Made by a program: the position numbers and the translations under genes. From positions 62,001 through 126,000 of the forward strand of contig CAIQHF010000022.1 in assembly GCA_903871605.1 (NCBI GenBank): a stretch of 64,000 nucleotides of DNA. Reading direction: 5' to 3'. The DNA is from an uncultured Sphingomonadaceae bacterium (GTDB taxonomy: Bacteria; Pseudomonadota; Alphaproteobacteria; Sphingomonadales; Sphingomonadaceae). Below are positions 36,742 to 45,204 of this stretch, in pieces (position 1 is the stretch's first letter; the number at the start of each line of letters is the position of its first letter). The notes under the pieces were generated by a model. It was not told the origin of the DNA, did not search any database, and saw only the letters and a list, made by a program, of their open reading frames with translations.

Positions 36742-37386
36742 CTAGGCAGGAACGGGCGCGACCAGTTCGGGCCGGAAGCGAACGGCCTCGTCGTCGAGTC
36801 GGCGGGCATCGCGCGCGCAGACATGGTCGAGCAACCGGTCGAGCACCTGCTGCCCCTCGCACCAGCGGCCGATCCCCGACGCGCTGTTGATATGGCCGAT
36901 CTCGCCGGCATCGCAGAAGGCGGCGAGCCAGTTGCCCGCCATCGCACGCGCCTTCGAGAAGTCGCACCAGGGATCGTCGCGACTGGCGACGACGACCGTC
37001 GGAAAGGGGAGGACACCCCGCGGCGACGGCGCGAAATCGGCGATGCGGCGATCGACGCTGACACGATCGAGATCCGGCGGCGCGACCAGCATCGCACCCG
37101 CAACCGGGCGCGCCGCCCCCTCGCCTGCCAGTGCCGCCCACCAGGCGACGAGGTGGCAGGACAGGCTGTGTGCCACCAACACCACGGGTCCCCGCGCCTC
37201 GGCGACCGCACGCTCGAGCCGCGCGATCCACATGTTGCGCGACGGCTGCGACCAGGAGCCGAGCCCGACGCGCTCGATATTGGGACGTTCCCGTTCCCAG
37301 ATCGACTGCCAATGATCGGCGCCGCTGCCGTCCAGCCCGGGCAGTGTCAGGCACAGCGGCGTCCGGCTCAGGCGATCCTGGAACAT
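36742..37386 (-). CDS. RBBP9/YdeN family serine hydrolase
   Basis: A 214-aa small alpha/beta hydrolase. The N-terminal CLTLPGLDGSGADHWQSIWERERPNIERVGLGSW is the characteristic RBBP9/YdeN opening. The nucleophile elbow is VVLVAHSLSC (Ser74), a variant of GHSLG. The acid residue is probably in VVASRDDPWC and the histidine in GEIGHINSASGIGRW, which matches the family's G-H-I/L-N pattern. Physiological substrates of bacterial members are unknown; human RBBP9 is a serine hydrolase that accepts aminopeptidase-like substrates. The gene is divergent from the orphan 148-aa protein gene, with a 208-bp spacer that holds strong palindromes. Confidence 0.85.
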   Translation of the reverse strand: MFQDRLSRTPLCLTLPGLDGSGADHWQSIWERERPNIERVGLGSWSQPSRNMWIARLERAVAEARGPVVLVAHSLSCHLVAWWAALAGEGAARPVAGAMLVAPPDLDRVSVDRRIADFAPSPRGVLPFPTVVVASRDDPWCDFSKARAMAGNWLAAFCDAGEIGHINSASGIGRWCEGQQVLDRLLDHVCARDARRLDDEAVRFRPELVAPVPA

Positions 37387-37511
37387 GGCAGGTCCTCTCG
37401 ATGAGACGACAAGATGGCGCCGATAATACCCTAGTGCAAATGTCGGCTATTCATACTGGCGCAATCTTTCGTCGCTCTGGCGACAAGCCACGATCGATTG
37501 CGACGAAGCGT

Positions 37512-37530
37512 TTTGCGAACGGTTCGCAAA
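37512..37530. promoter_or_regulatory. Perfect palindromic operator 1 upstream of -35
   Basis: The sequence TTTGCGAACGGTTCGCAAA is a perfect 9-bp inverted repeat about one central base. It ends 4 bp before the putative -35 hexamer of the orphan gene. It looks like a dimeric repressor or activator site. Confidence 0.6.
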
Positions 37531-37534
37531 GACC

Positions 37535-37563
37535 TTGACGCCCACACGGCTTCTCGCTTTATT
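37535..37563 (+). promoter_or_regulatory. Sigma-70-type promoter for the orphan 148-aa gene
   Basis: TTGACG (37535-37540) and TTTATT (37558-37563) are separated by 17 bp. They match the housekeeping consensus at five and four positions. The start site would fall near 37570, about 25 bp before the ATG. Confidence 0.55.
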
Positions 37564-37578
37564 GCGATCGGTTCGCAA
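37562..37578. promoter_or_regulatory. Palindromic operator 2 overlapping -10/+1
   Basis: TTGCGATC-G-GTTCGCAA is a copy of operator 1 with one mismatch between arms. Its centre is 49 bp from that of operator 1. It overlaps the -10 box and expected start point, so binding should block transcription. Confidence 0.55.
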
Positions 37579-37594
37579 CACATGGGAGTTGCTG

Positions 37595-38041
37595 ATGTAC
37601 GATTTCATCGATCGGCCGGTTGCCTCGCTCTCGCCCGGGGGGCGCTTTCTTTTATGGGCGATGCGCGGCTGGATCCACGCGGCGAGTGCCGGGCATTGTC
37701 CCCCCGGCGCGCTGGCCCCCGCCTTCGCGCGCCATGCCGTGCTGCCCGCGCTTCCGCATCTCCATCTGCTGCTCGCCGCGCTGAACGAGCGGGCGACACG
37801 AAGAGTCGCGTTCGCGCCGCTCGCCTGTCGGCTGATCGGTGACGACGAGGCGGTGATGCTCCAGCTTTGCCGAGACGCGACCGACAATCCCATCCGTGCA
37901 CGCGCGACGCTGGCGCTGCTGCTCGACGCGGATGCGTTGGGCGCGGCCTATGTCGCGCTTCTCACGACCATCGCGCGGCTCGATGATGGACAGCTCAACA
38001 TCGTCGCACTCGCGCCGGATGACGTGTCGGGATCCCACTGA
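37595..38041 (+). CDS. Uncharacterised 148-aa protein behind operator-flanked promoter
   Basis: No family is recognised. The protein starts MYDFIDRPVASLSPGGRFLLWAMRGWIHAASAG. It is rich in Ala and Leu, with possible helices (LPALPHLHLLLAALNERATRR, RATLALLLDADALGAAYVALLTTIARL), and has no clear membrane segment or catalytic motif. The ATG at 37595 is preferred to the track's 37535 start because it is preceded by GGGAG at a 6-bp distance, and the track start lies within the promoter. The two matching palindromes around its promoter mark it as a tightly regulated gene. cysS follows 91 bp later on the same strand. Confidence 0.6.
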   Translation: MYDFIDRPVASLSPGGRFLLWAMRGWIHAASAGHCPPGALAPAFARHAVLPALPHLHLLLAALNERATRRVAFAPLACRLIGDDEAVMLQLCRDATDNPIRARATLALLLDADALGAAYVALLTTIARLDDGQLNIVALAPDDVSGSH

Positions 38042-38132
38042 CCGCGGCCCGCCTCCCAGATCCACACCGCAATGGCGATGGCGGGCGCGGCGCGGCCTTC
38101 TCGCGCATCGTCTGACCCGCTAAGGGCGGGCC

Positions 38133-39656
38133 ATGACGCACGGCGCTCCCCTCTCCTTGTACAACAGCATGTCTCGCGCGATCGAGACGTTCGCCCCGAT
38201 CGATCCCAAGATGGTGCGGCTCTATTCGTGCGGCCCGACGGTCTATTCGACCGCGCACCTCGGCAACCTGCGCGCCTATGTGTTCACCGACACGCTGCGC
38301 CGCACGCTCAACTGGAAGGGCTGGCCGACCACCCATGTCATCAACATCACCGATGTCGGTCACCTGACCTCGGACGCCGATGCGGGCGACGACAAGATGG
38401 AGCTCGCTGCGGCGAAATCCGGCACCACCATCTGGGACGTCGCCGCGCGCTACACACGATTGTTCAAGGACGACCTCCGCGCACTCAACATCGTCGATCC
38501 CGCGATCTGGAGCGTCGCCACAGACCATATCCAGGACATGATCGCCTTCGCACAGGCGATCCAGGATGCGGGGGCGGCCTATGAGATCGACGGCGGGCTC
38601 TATTTCGACGTCAGCAAGGTGCCCGACTATGGCCGCCTCGCGCGCCATGGCGACGGGCCCGAGATCGGACGCATCGAGTCGGTGGCGGGAAAGCGCAACC
38701 CCGCCGACTTCGCGATCTGGCGACGCTCGGCCGGCGACGAGCAGCGCCAGATGGAGTGGCTCTCGCCCTGGGGCCCGGGGGCGCCGGGCTGGCATCTCGA
38801 ATGTTCGGTGATGAGCCTCAAATATCTGGGGCTCCAGTTCGACATCCACACCGGCGGGATCGATCACCGCGAGATTCACCATTGCAACGAGATCGCGCAG
38901 AACCAGGCGTTCACCGGTACCGCCGCGAGCGGCGCCAACATCTGGATGCACAATAATTTCCTGGTCGATCGGACCGGCAAGATGTCCAAGTCCAAGGGCG
39001 GCGTCGCGACGCTGGGGGCGCTGACCGCGCTCGGCGTCCATCCGCTCGGCTATCGGCTGCTGTGCCTGAGTGCGCATTATCGCTCCGAGCTCGAATTCTC
39101 GCTCGATGCGGTGGCGGCCTCGCTGACGCGGCTCAAGCGGCTGGTCATCGCACTCGCCGCGCTCAAGGCCGAGGCCGCGCTCGACGATGCCGCCCTTCGC
39201 CCGACGCGCGAAGCGGGCGCGAGCAAGGGCGCGCCGTTCGATTGGCAGCGCCACGCGCTCGAGCACGGCCTGTCCGAAGCGGCACGCGCCTTCGTCGCGC
39301 GGTTCGACGAAGTCATTTCCGCGGACCTGATGACACCGCAGGCGCTGCCGGTGCTCGAGGCGGTGATGGCCTCGCCGCTTGCCGCCGGTGAGAAGCTGCG
39401 GCTCGTCGCGAATTTCGATCTGGTGCTCGGTCTGGGGCTGCTCGATCTCGATCGCCGCGCGCTCTCGGTACGGCCCGAGGATGCGACGCTCGCCGATGCC
39501 GAGGTCGAGGCGCTGCTCGATCAGCGCCAGCAGGCCCGTGCCGCCAAGGATTTCGCCGCCGCCGATGGCGCGCGCGACCGGCTCAAGCTGGCCGGCGTCG
39601 ACATCATGGACGGTGACCCGCTGCGCTGGGAATGGCGCCCGCGCCTCGGCGATTAG
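38133..39656 (+). CDS. cysS: Cysteinyl-tRNA synthetase
   Basis: Class I aminoacyl-tRNA synthetase that charges tRNA-Cys, 507 aa. The zinc-binding CGPTVYS (Cys33) is followed directly by the HLGN signature (HIGH-type, residues 42-45) and NITDVGHLTSDADAGDDKM. Further zinc ligands sit in WHLECSVMS and GIDHREIHHCNEIAQ. The KMSKS loop is intact (TGKMSKSKGG, near residue 283). Residues about 300-490 form the helical DALR-like anticodon-binding part and C-terminal extension. Length is slightly above the 460-aa bacterial average, owing to insertions in the C-terminal half. It is probably a single gene, with wecB starting 73 bp downstream. Confidence 0.96.
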   Translation: MTHGAPLSLYNSMSRAIETFAPIDPKMVRLYSCGPTVYSTAHLGNLRAYVFTDTLRRTLNWKGWPTTHVINITDVGHLTSDADAGDDKMELAAAKSGTTIWDVAARYTRLFKDDLRALNIVDPAIWSVATDHIQDMIAFAQAIQDAGAAYEIDGGLYFDVSKVPDYGRLARHGDGPEIGRIESVAGKRNPADFAIWRRSAGDEQRQMEWLSPWGPGAPGWHLECSVMSLKYLGLQFDIHTGGIDHREIHHCNEIAQNQAFTGTAASGANIWMHNNFLVDRTGKMSKSKGGVATLGALTALGVHPLGYRLLCLSAHYRSELEFSLDAVAASLTRLKRLVIALAALKAEAALDDAALRPTREAGASKGAPFDWQRHALEHGLSEAARAFVARFDEVISADLMTPQALPVLEAVMASPLAAGEKLRLVANFDLVLGLGLLDLDRRALSVRPEDATLADAEVEALLDQRQQARAAKDFAAADGARDRLKLAGVDIMDGDPLRWEWRPRLGD

Positions 39657-39729
39657 TCGCTCCAAAAAGGGCTGACTCCGCTCCAAAATCGAGTCATCCT
39701 CCACGCCATCGTCAGCGGGGGCGCGTGCG

Positions 39730-40913
39730 ATGGAGACGATCGGGGTAGGCCGTTCCGGGCCGCTCAGACTTCTGACTGTTGTCGGCACGCGGCCGGAGGC
39801 GATCAAGATCGCACCGATCGCACTGGAGGCGCAACGACGACCGGCTCTACAACACCGGACGCTCGCCTCGGGCCAGCAAGGCCCCCTGTTCGACGACGCG
39901 CTCGAAGGCTTCGGCCTCGCGCCCGAGCTTCGGCTTCCGGCCGTCCTTCACGACCGCGATCCCGACATCATGACCGAGCGGCTCGACGCGGCAATCCGAC
40001 CCGTTCTTGTCGCAGAACGGCCCGACATGGTCCTCGTCCAGGGCGATACGACATCGGCCTATGCGGGCGCGCGTGCCGCCCATGCGCTCGGCATTCCGAT
40101 CGGTCATGTCGAGGCGGGCCTGCGCTCGCACGACTGGGCGCAGCCATGGCCCGAAGAACGCAATCGCGTGATGATCGATCGACTGGCGACGCTGCTTTTC
40201 GCGCCGACCGCCGACGCCGAGGCTAATCTGGCAGCCGAGCACGATGTCGTGGTCGGCACCGTCGTCGTCACCGGCAACACCGGCATCGACGCGCTGCTCA
40301 CGATGCGCGCCAAGCTCCCCCCGTGCCACCGGCCGCGGACACCGCGCTGATCCTGCTCACCTGCCACCGCCGCGAAAATTTCGGGCCCGGCGTCGCGGCG
40401 GTGTGCGAGGCCGCGCTGCGACTCGCCGCGCGTGGCGACGTCACCATCCTCTGTCCGGTCCATTCGAACCCCCGGGTCGGCGACGTCGTCCGCGCGCGGC
40501 TGTCCGACCATCCCGCGATCGCGCTGACCGGCGCGCTGGCCTACCGCGAGACCGTGGCGGCGATGGCGACCGCCAGGCTGATCCTCACCGACAGCGGCGG
40601 CATTCAGGAGGAGGCACCCGCGCTCGGCACGCCGACGCTGGTGCTGCGCGACGTCACCGAGCGCCCCGAAGCGCTCGCCACCGGCAACCTCGCGCTCGTC
40701 GGCACCGATACCGATCGCATCGTCGCGGCCGCGACGCGGCTGCTCGACGATCCGATCGCGCATGCCGCGATGGCGTCCCCCGCATTCCCGTTCGGCACGG
40801 GCGATGCGGCGATCAAGATCCTCGATGCCATCGAACAATATTTCTCGTCGGGCCTCGACGACGTTCGTCCATTGCGTTCGGAGGCGCTTTGGATCAAGGA
40901 CGGCGCCCGATAA
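39730..40913 (+). pseudogene. wecB: UDP-N-acetylglucosamine 2-epimerase (non-hydrolysing), frameshifted
   Basis: WecB converts UDP-GlcNAc to UDP-ManNAc for enterobacterial-type or other surface glycans. The first frame (39730-40350) carries LLTVVGTRPEAIKIAPI, VLVQGDTTSAYAGARAAHALGIPIGHVEAGLRS and [22 protein letters not shown]. The second (from 40323) continues [28 protein letters not shown] and [32 protein letters not shown]. The two halves are one family-length protein if one C is added to the C6 run at 40317-40322, or if a -1 slip occurs there on C-CCC-CCG. It may be a real inactivation, a homopolymer sequencing error or programmed frameshifting. Confidence 0.85.
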
Positions 40914-40924
40914 GGAGCACGCCG

Positions 40925-42295
40925 ATGGCCATATGGGCCCCCGAAAGCTGGCGCGGACACGAAGCCAGGCAGTTACCCGACTATCCCGATCCCGGTACGC
41001 TCGCTGCTGCCGAGGCGACGATCGCGCGCTTCCCGCCGCTGGTGTTCGCCGGCGAAACCCGCGCGCTGACCGCGGAGCTGGCCGAGGTCGCCGCCGGCAA
41101 GGCCTTCCTGCTCCAGGGCGGGGACTGCGCGGAAAGCTTCGCCGAATTCCATCCCAACAATATCCGCGACACCTTCCGCGTGCTGCTGCAGATGGCGGTG
41201 GTGCTCACCTACGCGTCGAAGCTGCCGGTGGTGAAGGTCGGGCGGATGGCGGGACAGTTCGCCAAGCCGCGTTCGGCGCCGATGGAAGAGATTGGCGGCA
41301 TCTCGTTGCCGAGCTACCGCGGCGACAACGTCAACGACATCGCGTTCAACGAGGCGAGCCGCAGGCCCGATCCCGAGCGGATGATACGCGGCTACAATCA
41401 GTCCGCAGCGACGCTCAACCTGCTGCGCGCCTTCGCATCGGGCGGCTATGCCAATCTGCTTCAGGTGCATCGCTGGATGCTCGACTTCATGGGCCGCAGC
41501 CCATGGGCCGAGCGCTATCAGGATGTGGCCAACCGAATCGGCGACGCGCTCGACTTCATGGCCGCCTGCGGTCTCGATCCCGAGACCGTGCCCCAGCTGC
41601 AGGGCACGCATTTCTATACCAGCCACGAGGCGTTGCTGCTTCCCTACGAGCAGGCGCTGACGCGGCAGGATTCGCTGACCGGCGACTGGTATGACTGCTC
41701 CGCGCACATGCTCTGGATCGGTGACCGCACGCGTTTCGAAGGCTCGGCGCATGTCGAGTTCATGCGCGGCATCGGCAACCCGATCGGCATCAAATGCGGG
41801 CCGAGCCTCGATCCCGACGGCCTGCTGCATCTGCTCGACACGCTCGATCCGCAGCGTCGTCCCGGCCGGATCACGCTGATCACGCGTTACGGCTTCGACA
41901 AGATCGAGAAGGGCCTTCCCGCGCTGGTCCGCGCGGTCAAGCGCGAGGGACGTCCGGTGGTGTGGTCGTGCGATCCGATGCACGGCAACGTCGTCAAGGC
42001 CGCCAACGGCTACAAGACGCGGCCGTTCGAGCGCATCCTCGCCGAGGTGCGCGGCTTCTTCGCGGTGCACCGCGCCGAGGGGACGCATGGCGGCGGCATC
42101 CATGTCGAGATGACCGGGCAGAACGTCACCGAATGCACCGGCGGCGCGGTCGCGATCACCGACGAGGGGCTGGCGGCGCGCTACCACACGCATTGCGATC
42201 CGCGTCTCAATGCCGGCCAGTCGCTCGAGCTCGCCTTCCTGCTTGCCGACATGGTCAACGAGGAAATGAAGGAACGCGAGCGCCGCGCGGCCTGA
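40925..42295 (+). CDS. Class II 3-deoxy-7-phosphoheptulonate (DAHP) synthase
   Basis: The first enzyme of the shikimate pathway, condensing phosphoenolpyruvate and erythrose 4-phosphate. The 456-aa protein is of the plant-like class II (AroAII/AroG) type: [14 protein letters not shown] near the N-terminus, metal ligand Cys in [26 protein letters not shown], the substrate loop [43 protein letters not shown] and [17 protein letters not shown]. The ATG at 40925 is preceded by AAGGAG and directly follows the wecB reading frame by 11 bp. No regulatory domain (ACT or chorismate mutase) is fused, so feedback would be intrinsic to the barrel's N-terminal extension. Confidence 0.93.
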   Translation: MAIWAPESWRGHEARQLPDYPDPGTLAAAEATIARFPPLVFAGETRALTAELAEVAAGKAFLLQGGDCAESFAEFHPNNIRDTFRVLLQMAVVLTYASKLPVVKVGRMAGQFAKPRSAPMEEIGGISLPSYRGDNVNDIAFNEASRRPDPERMIRGYNQSAATLNLLRAFASGGYANLLQVHRWMLDFMGRSPWAERYQDVANRIGDALDFMAACGLDPETVPQLQGTHFYTSHEALLLPYEQALTRQDSLTGDWYDCSAHMLWIGDRTRFEGSAHVEFMRGIGNPIGIKCGPSLDPDGLLHLLDTLDPQRRPGRITLITRYGFDKIEKGLPALVRAVKREGRPVVWSCDPMHGNVVKAANGYKTRPFERILAEVRGFFAVHRAEGTHGGGIHVEMTGQNVTECTGGAVAITDEGLAARYHTHCDPRLNAGQSLELAFLLADMVNEEMKERERRAA

Positions 42296-42308
42296 CACAT
42301 ATTGGCGG

Positions 42309-42337
42309 TTGACGGGGGGGCGTCTCGCCCATAGAGA
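42309..42337 (+). promoter_or_regulatory. Promoter of tRNA-Glu
   Basis: TTGACG (42309-42314), a 17-bp spacer and TAGAGA (42332-42337) precede the tRNA. They are followed by a GC-rich discriminator, typical of stringently controlled stable-RNA promoters. Confidence 0.6.
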
Positions 42338-42355
42338 GCCCCCTCTCCCGCCGAC

Positions 42356-42431
42356 GGCCCCTTCGTCTAGCGGTCTAGGACGTCGCCCTCTCACGGCGAA
42401 AACACGGGTTCGATTCCCGTAGGGGTCACCA
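42356..42431 (+). tRNA. tRNA-Glu (anticodon CTC), CCA encoded
   Basis: A 76-nt cloverleaf: acceptor GGCCCCT pairs with AGGGGTC (one G-U). The anticodon stem is TCGCC/GGCGA with loop CTCTCAC, giving anticodon CTC (decodes GAG). The T arm GGGTTCGATTCCC is canonical, the discriminator is A, and CCA is encoded. The 3' end is the likely attachment site of the conjugative element that begins immediately downstream. Confidence 0.95.
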
Positions 42432-42545
42432 GCAAAATCAATGACTTAGTCGAGATTTTGTCGTTCCGGGTGCGTATTTGTCTAATAATTGTCCAATAAG
42501 CTTCCTCGGATGTCTGCGGACATTCTCGGCTCGGACGGATACTGC

Positions 42546-42821
42546 TTAGTCGGGATCAGCCGGCACGATTCGGCGGGCTACGGCTTCCCGGAGGCTCGCA
42601 ACCAAGATCAGCGTGCATCGCCGATCTTTGGCGATCGTGATCTCGCCGGTGGCTATCAACTCATAGAGGCGTGATCGGCTGAATCCCGTCATCGCTGCAG
42701 CGGTGGGAATGCGGACACTGATTGGCTCGATACCGCTGCGATCGTTGACCAGATCGCCGTCTCGGGGTGACACGTAATTACTTTCTGGTCGACCGCGACC
42801 GAGCGAACGCGCGATCGCCAT
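42546..42821 (-). CDS. AlpA-like helix-turn-helix protein
   Basis: A 91-aa (from ATG 42821) or 75-aa (from GTG 42773) DNA-binding protein. The core reads IRIPTAAAMTGFSRSRLYELIATGEITIAKDRRCTLILVASLREAV, matching the AlpA/MerR-like excisionase fold: a helix-turn-helix with the SRLYELIATGEI recognition segment and a wing. Such small proteins regulate integrase genes or act as recombination directionality factors in integrated elements. It is the gene nearest to the tRNA attachment end. The ATG overlaps DUF2274 by 44 bp, so the later GTG may be the true start. Confidence 0.7.
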   Translation of the reverse strand: MAIARSLGRGRPESNYVSPRDGDLVNDRSGIEPISVRIPTAAAMTGFSRSRLYELIATGEITIAKDRRCTLILVASLREAVARRIVPADPD

Positions 42822-42996
42822 TTAGGAACGCGGACAACATGGCAGGAATGAGGTCCGCAAGAGCCTCCTCGCGGCCGTAGGCTTCCCTGTATAAAGCGGC
42901 ATATGCCGCGAGGTCGATTGCGAGATCCGGCATGACGCTGATATTCAATTTGACCGGAGTACGATCAGGAAGTTGACCGAGCTTCAGTTCGGGCAT
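42778..42996 (-). CDS. DUF2274 protein, end of the trb operon
   Basis: A 72-aa protein of the DUF2274 family, found almost exclusively after trbI in integrative conjugative elements of Proteobacteria. The sequence MPELKLGQLPDRTPVKLNISVMPDLAIDLAAYAALYREAYGREEALADLIPAMLSAFLNGDRAF matches the family from end to end. It has ribbon-helix-helix-like features (the LxxLPDRTPVKLNI strand and two helices), so DNA binding is possible but unproven. It is 10 bp after trbI and is presumably translated with it. Confidence 0.8.
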   Translation of the reverse strand: MPELKLGQLPDRTPVKLNISVMPDLAIDLAAYAALYREAYGREEALADLIPAMLSAFLNGDRAFARSRSTRK

Positions 42997-43006
42997 GTCG
43001 CGTCTC

Positions 43007-44236
43007 CTAACTTTTCCAAGGCGCCAAGATCAGGTCGCGATCAACCAGCAGCCGAACGGGAGCGCCGGGCCTGATCGTAAGCGTCGGCTGGACGTCGAGC
43101 GCATGCGCCGTCAGCTGGTCGCCCGCACGCGATACATTCTGTTGCCCGGACTGCCGGATCGCCTCGACCAGGCCCCCATTGCCGCTGAACTGCAGATCCG
43201 AGCCAATGCCCAGTATCGTCGAGATCGCGACGCCCTTGAGCAGCTGCCAGGTGTGGAAATCCACCTTGTCCTGCAGACCAGCATAGCCCGACGGATCGGT
43301 CGCGGGCATATTGTCGAGACTGATCGAACTGCCGTCGGGAAGGATGATCCGCTGCCAGACGACGAGTGCGCGCTTCTGTCCGAAGGCAACGACGCTATCA
43401 TAATTCCCGATCATCCTTGCCCCTTGTGGGACCAGCAGGATCCTGCCTGTCGGGCTGTCGAAGACATCTTCGGTCACTTGCGCGGTCACCATGCCAGGCA
43501 GATCCGAGCGCAGGCCGGTGATCAGGCTCGCGGAGATCATGCTGCCGGCAGAGATGAGATAGGGTGATGGGGCCGCCACCAGACTGTGCAGGTTCGCCGT
43601 TCCCTCCTTGGCGAGGGCTCCAACGAAATCGGCCTTATGGCCCTGCCCATTCGGATCGTGCGTCGGATCCAGCGAGAGGCCAGGCTTTTCGCTAGAAACT
43701 GTCGGAGCCGCCGGGGCGGCCGTTACTGCCGGGGCAACCGGCGATGCAGCGCTCGCGTTGACCAGCAATCCCGATTGCAGCGCCGCCTTGGCCTCCGCGA
43801 CCTGCTGCTGGCGCGCGGTCTCGGCTGCTTGGGCGGCTTGTTGCTGCTCGGCCGGGGGTGGCGTCAACAACGTGCGCTGCTGCTGATCGGCCATTGCCTT
43901 GCCGAGGTCGCCGGGAAGCGGCGGCCCTAGCCTCGGTACATCGGCATAGGTCTTTGCCAACCCCTTGAGACTGTCGCCAGCGGGGTTCGATACCGGCTGA
44001 GATCGGTCCTGGGCGGAAGCGCCCTTGCCGCCCCCGCCGTGGCGAAGAGCCACCCAGGTCGCGAGCAGAATGAAGGCCATCGCAGCCGAAGTCAGCGCGA
44101 TGACGGCGCCGCGCTTGATCCGAATGGCTCGCCTGGGACGCGCGCGGATCGCCAAAGTCTCGGGATCGACCTTCGGGGGCGGCGCCGAAGGCTTTGACGC
44201 GTCCTGCCCGGGCGCGACGGCAGCGGCCTCGTTCAT
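43007..44236 (-). CDS. trbI: TrbI (VirB10-like) conjugal transfer protein
   Basis: The VirB10-type scaffold of the mating-pair formation channel, spanning from inner membrane to outer-membrane core, 409 aa. One membrane helix lies near residues 42-62 (GAVIALTSAAMAFILLATWVAL). A Pro/Gln-rich periplasmic linker follows (DQQQRTLLTPPPAEQQQAAQAAETARQQQVAEA), then the conserved C-terminal TrbI domain (SPYLISAGSMISASLITGLRSDLPGMVTAQVTEDVFDSPTGRILLVPQGARMIGNYDS and GLQDKVDFHTWQLLKGVAISTILG). Start ATG 44236 overlaps the trbG stop (ATGA). It is the last main structural gene in the leftward operon. Confidence 0.93.
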   Translation of the reverse strand: MNEAAAVAPGQDASKPSAPPPKVDPETLAIRARPRRAIRIKRGAVIALTSAAMAFILLATWVALRHGGGGKGASAQDRSQPVSNPAGDSLKGLAKTYADVPRLGPPLPGDLGKAMADQQQRTLLTPPPAEQQQAAQAAETARQQQVAEAKAALQSGLLVNASAASPVAPAVTAAPAAPTVSSEKPGLSLDPTHDPNGQGHKADFVGALAKEGTANLHSLVAAPSPYLISAGSMISASLITGLRSDLPGMVTAQVTEDVFDSPTGRILLVPQGARMIGNYDSVVAFGQKRALVVWQRIILPDGSSISLDNMPATDPSGYAGLQDKVDFHTWQLLKGVAISTILGIGSDLQFSGNGGLVEAIRQSGQQNVSRAGDQLTAHALDVQPTLTIRPGAPVRLLVDRDLILAPWKS

Positions 44237-45204
44237 GACGCCCTCCGTGCCGAGACCTGGTCTGCGGTGCGCGCGATCCGCACGACCTGCTGGTGCTTGA
44301 GCCCGAGCCGCAGTTCGGCCACGTCGAACAGCCGGTCGACGACGTAGAACCGGCCTTTCACCCGGTAGTTGACCAGCTGGGCGGTCCCCCTGGCATCGAC
44401 CAGGAAGAGCGGCGGCGCCTCCCCGGTGCCAAGATCGGCGGGAAATTCGATGAAGGTCTGGCGGCCGTCGTCGAATGCGCGCGTCGGCCGCCAACCCGGC
44501 TGGTCGCCGCTGATCGCATAGTTGAAGTGCAGCTGGGTCACGTCGATCCCGGTTGCCACCGGCGCCGCGGCCTCGGCCTGCTCGGCCGCCTTGCGCAGCG
44601 CGATCAACTGGTCGGCAGGATAGGTCCAGGACAGCGCCGCCATTGCCGTCCGCGCCGTGCTGGTCAGCGCCACATAATAGATGCGCCGGTCAGTGGTGAT
44701 GACGAGATTGGTTGACAGCCCGCTGGTGAAGGGCTTGACCAGGACGTGCGTGCGCTTGGCATCGCCCGAGCCGCTGCTGGTGTCGCCGATCACCCAACGC
44801 ACGGTGTCGCCCGACGCGACCGAGCCCAGCGTCTCACCCGGCTGCAGCGCGATGTCGGTGACCTGGCCGGGTGCCGTGTAGGCATGGAAGATCGCGCCCT
44901 CGACGAACGGATAGACCTGGACTGCGCCGAGGAAGCCGCGGGCATCGGGTTCTTGGGTGGCAGCGCGGTTCGCCGACAGGATGCGGGAGGCTTCTGGCGA
45001 TGTGCGCCGATAACGGGGCGCATGCGGCCGAAATGCCGACGCCTTCGGCTGTGCGGCTGCTAGGACCGTGGCCGATCTGGTCGCCGCAGGTGCCACCGCA
45101 ACAGGCGGCGCCGTGGGCGCCATGGACCGGGCCGCCGGCGGCGCATTGCCCACAAGTAGGATGGACGCGCCGGTCAGAAGCGGAAAGACAAGCAAGCGGG
45201 TCAT
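44233..45204 (-). CDS. trbG: TrbG (VirB9-like) conjugal transfer protein
   Basis: The VirB9-type outer-membrane core component, 323 aa. The signal peptide is MTRLLVFPLLTGASILLVGNAPPAA. The VirB9/CagX domain has TDIALQPGETLGSVASGDTVRWVIGDTSSGSGDAKRTHVLVKPFTSGLSTNLVITTDRRIYYVALTS, then LHFNYAISGDQPGWRPTRAFDDGRQTFIEFP and RLGLKHQQVVRI. With TrbI it forms the outer-membrane pore complex. ATG 45204 is chosen over the track's 45432 as it begins the signal peptide and overlaps the trbF stop (ATGA). Confidence 0.93.
   Translation of the reverse strand: MTRLLVFPLLTGASILLVGNAPPAARSMAPTAPPVAVAPAATRSATVLAAAQPKASAFRPHAPRYRRTSPEASRILSANRAATQEPDARGFLGAVQVYPFVEGAIFHAYTAPGQVTDIALQPGETLGSVASGDTVRWVIGDTSSGSGDAKRTHVLVKPFTSGLSTNLVITTDRRIYYVALTSTARTAMAALSWTYPADQLIALRKAAEQAEAAAPVATGIDVTQLHFNYAISGDQPGWRPTRAFDDGRQTFIEFPADLGTGEAPPLFLVDARGTAQLVNYRVKGRFYVVDRLFDVAELRLGLKHQQVVRIARTADQVSARRAS

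Noticed and set aside
42432-42545. Possible integrase remnant or attachment repeat after tRNA-Glu
   Set aside because: The 114 bp are somewhat AT-rich, but no coding remnant is recognisable and no copy of the tRNA 3' end was found elsewhere in the window.
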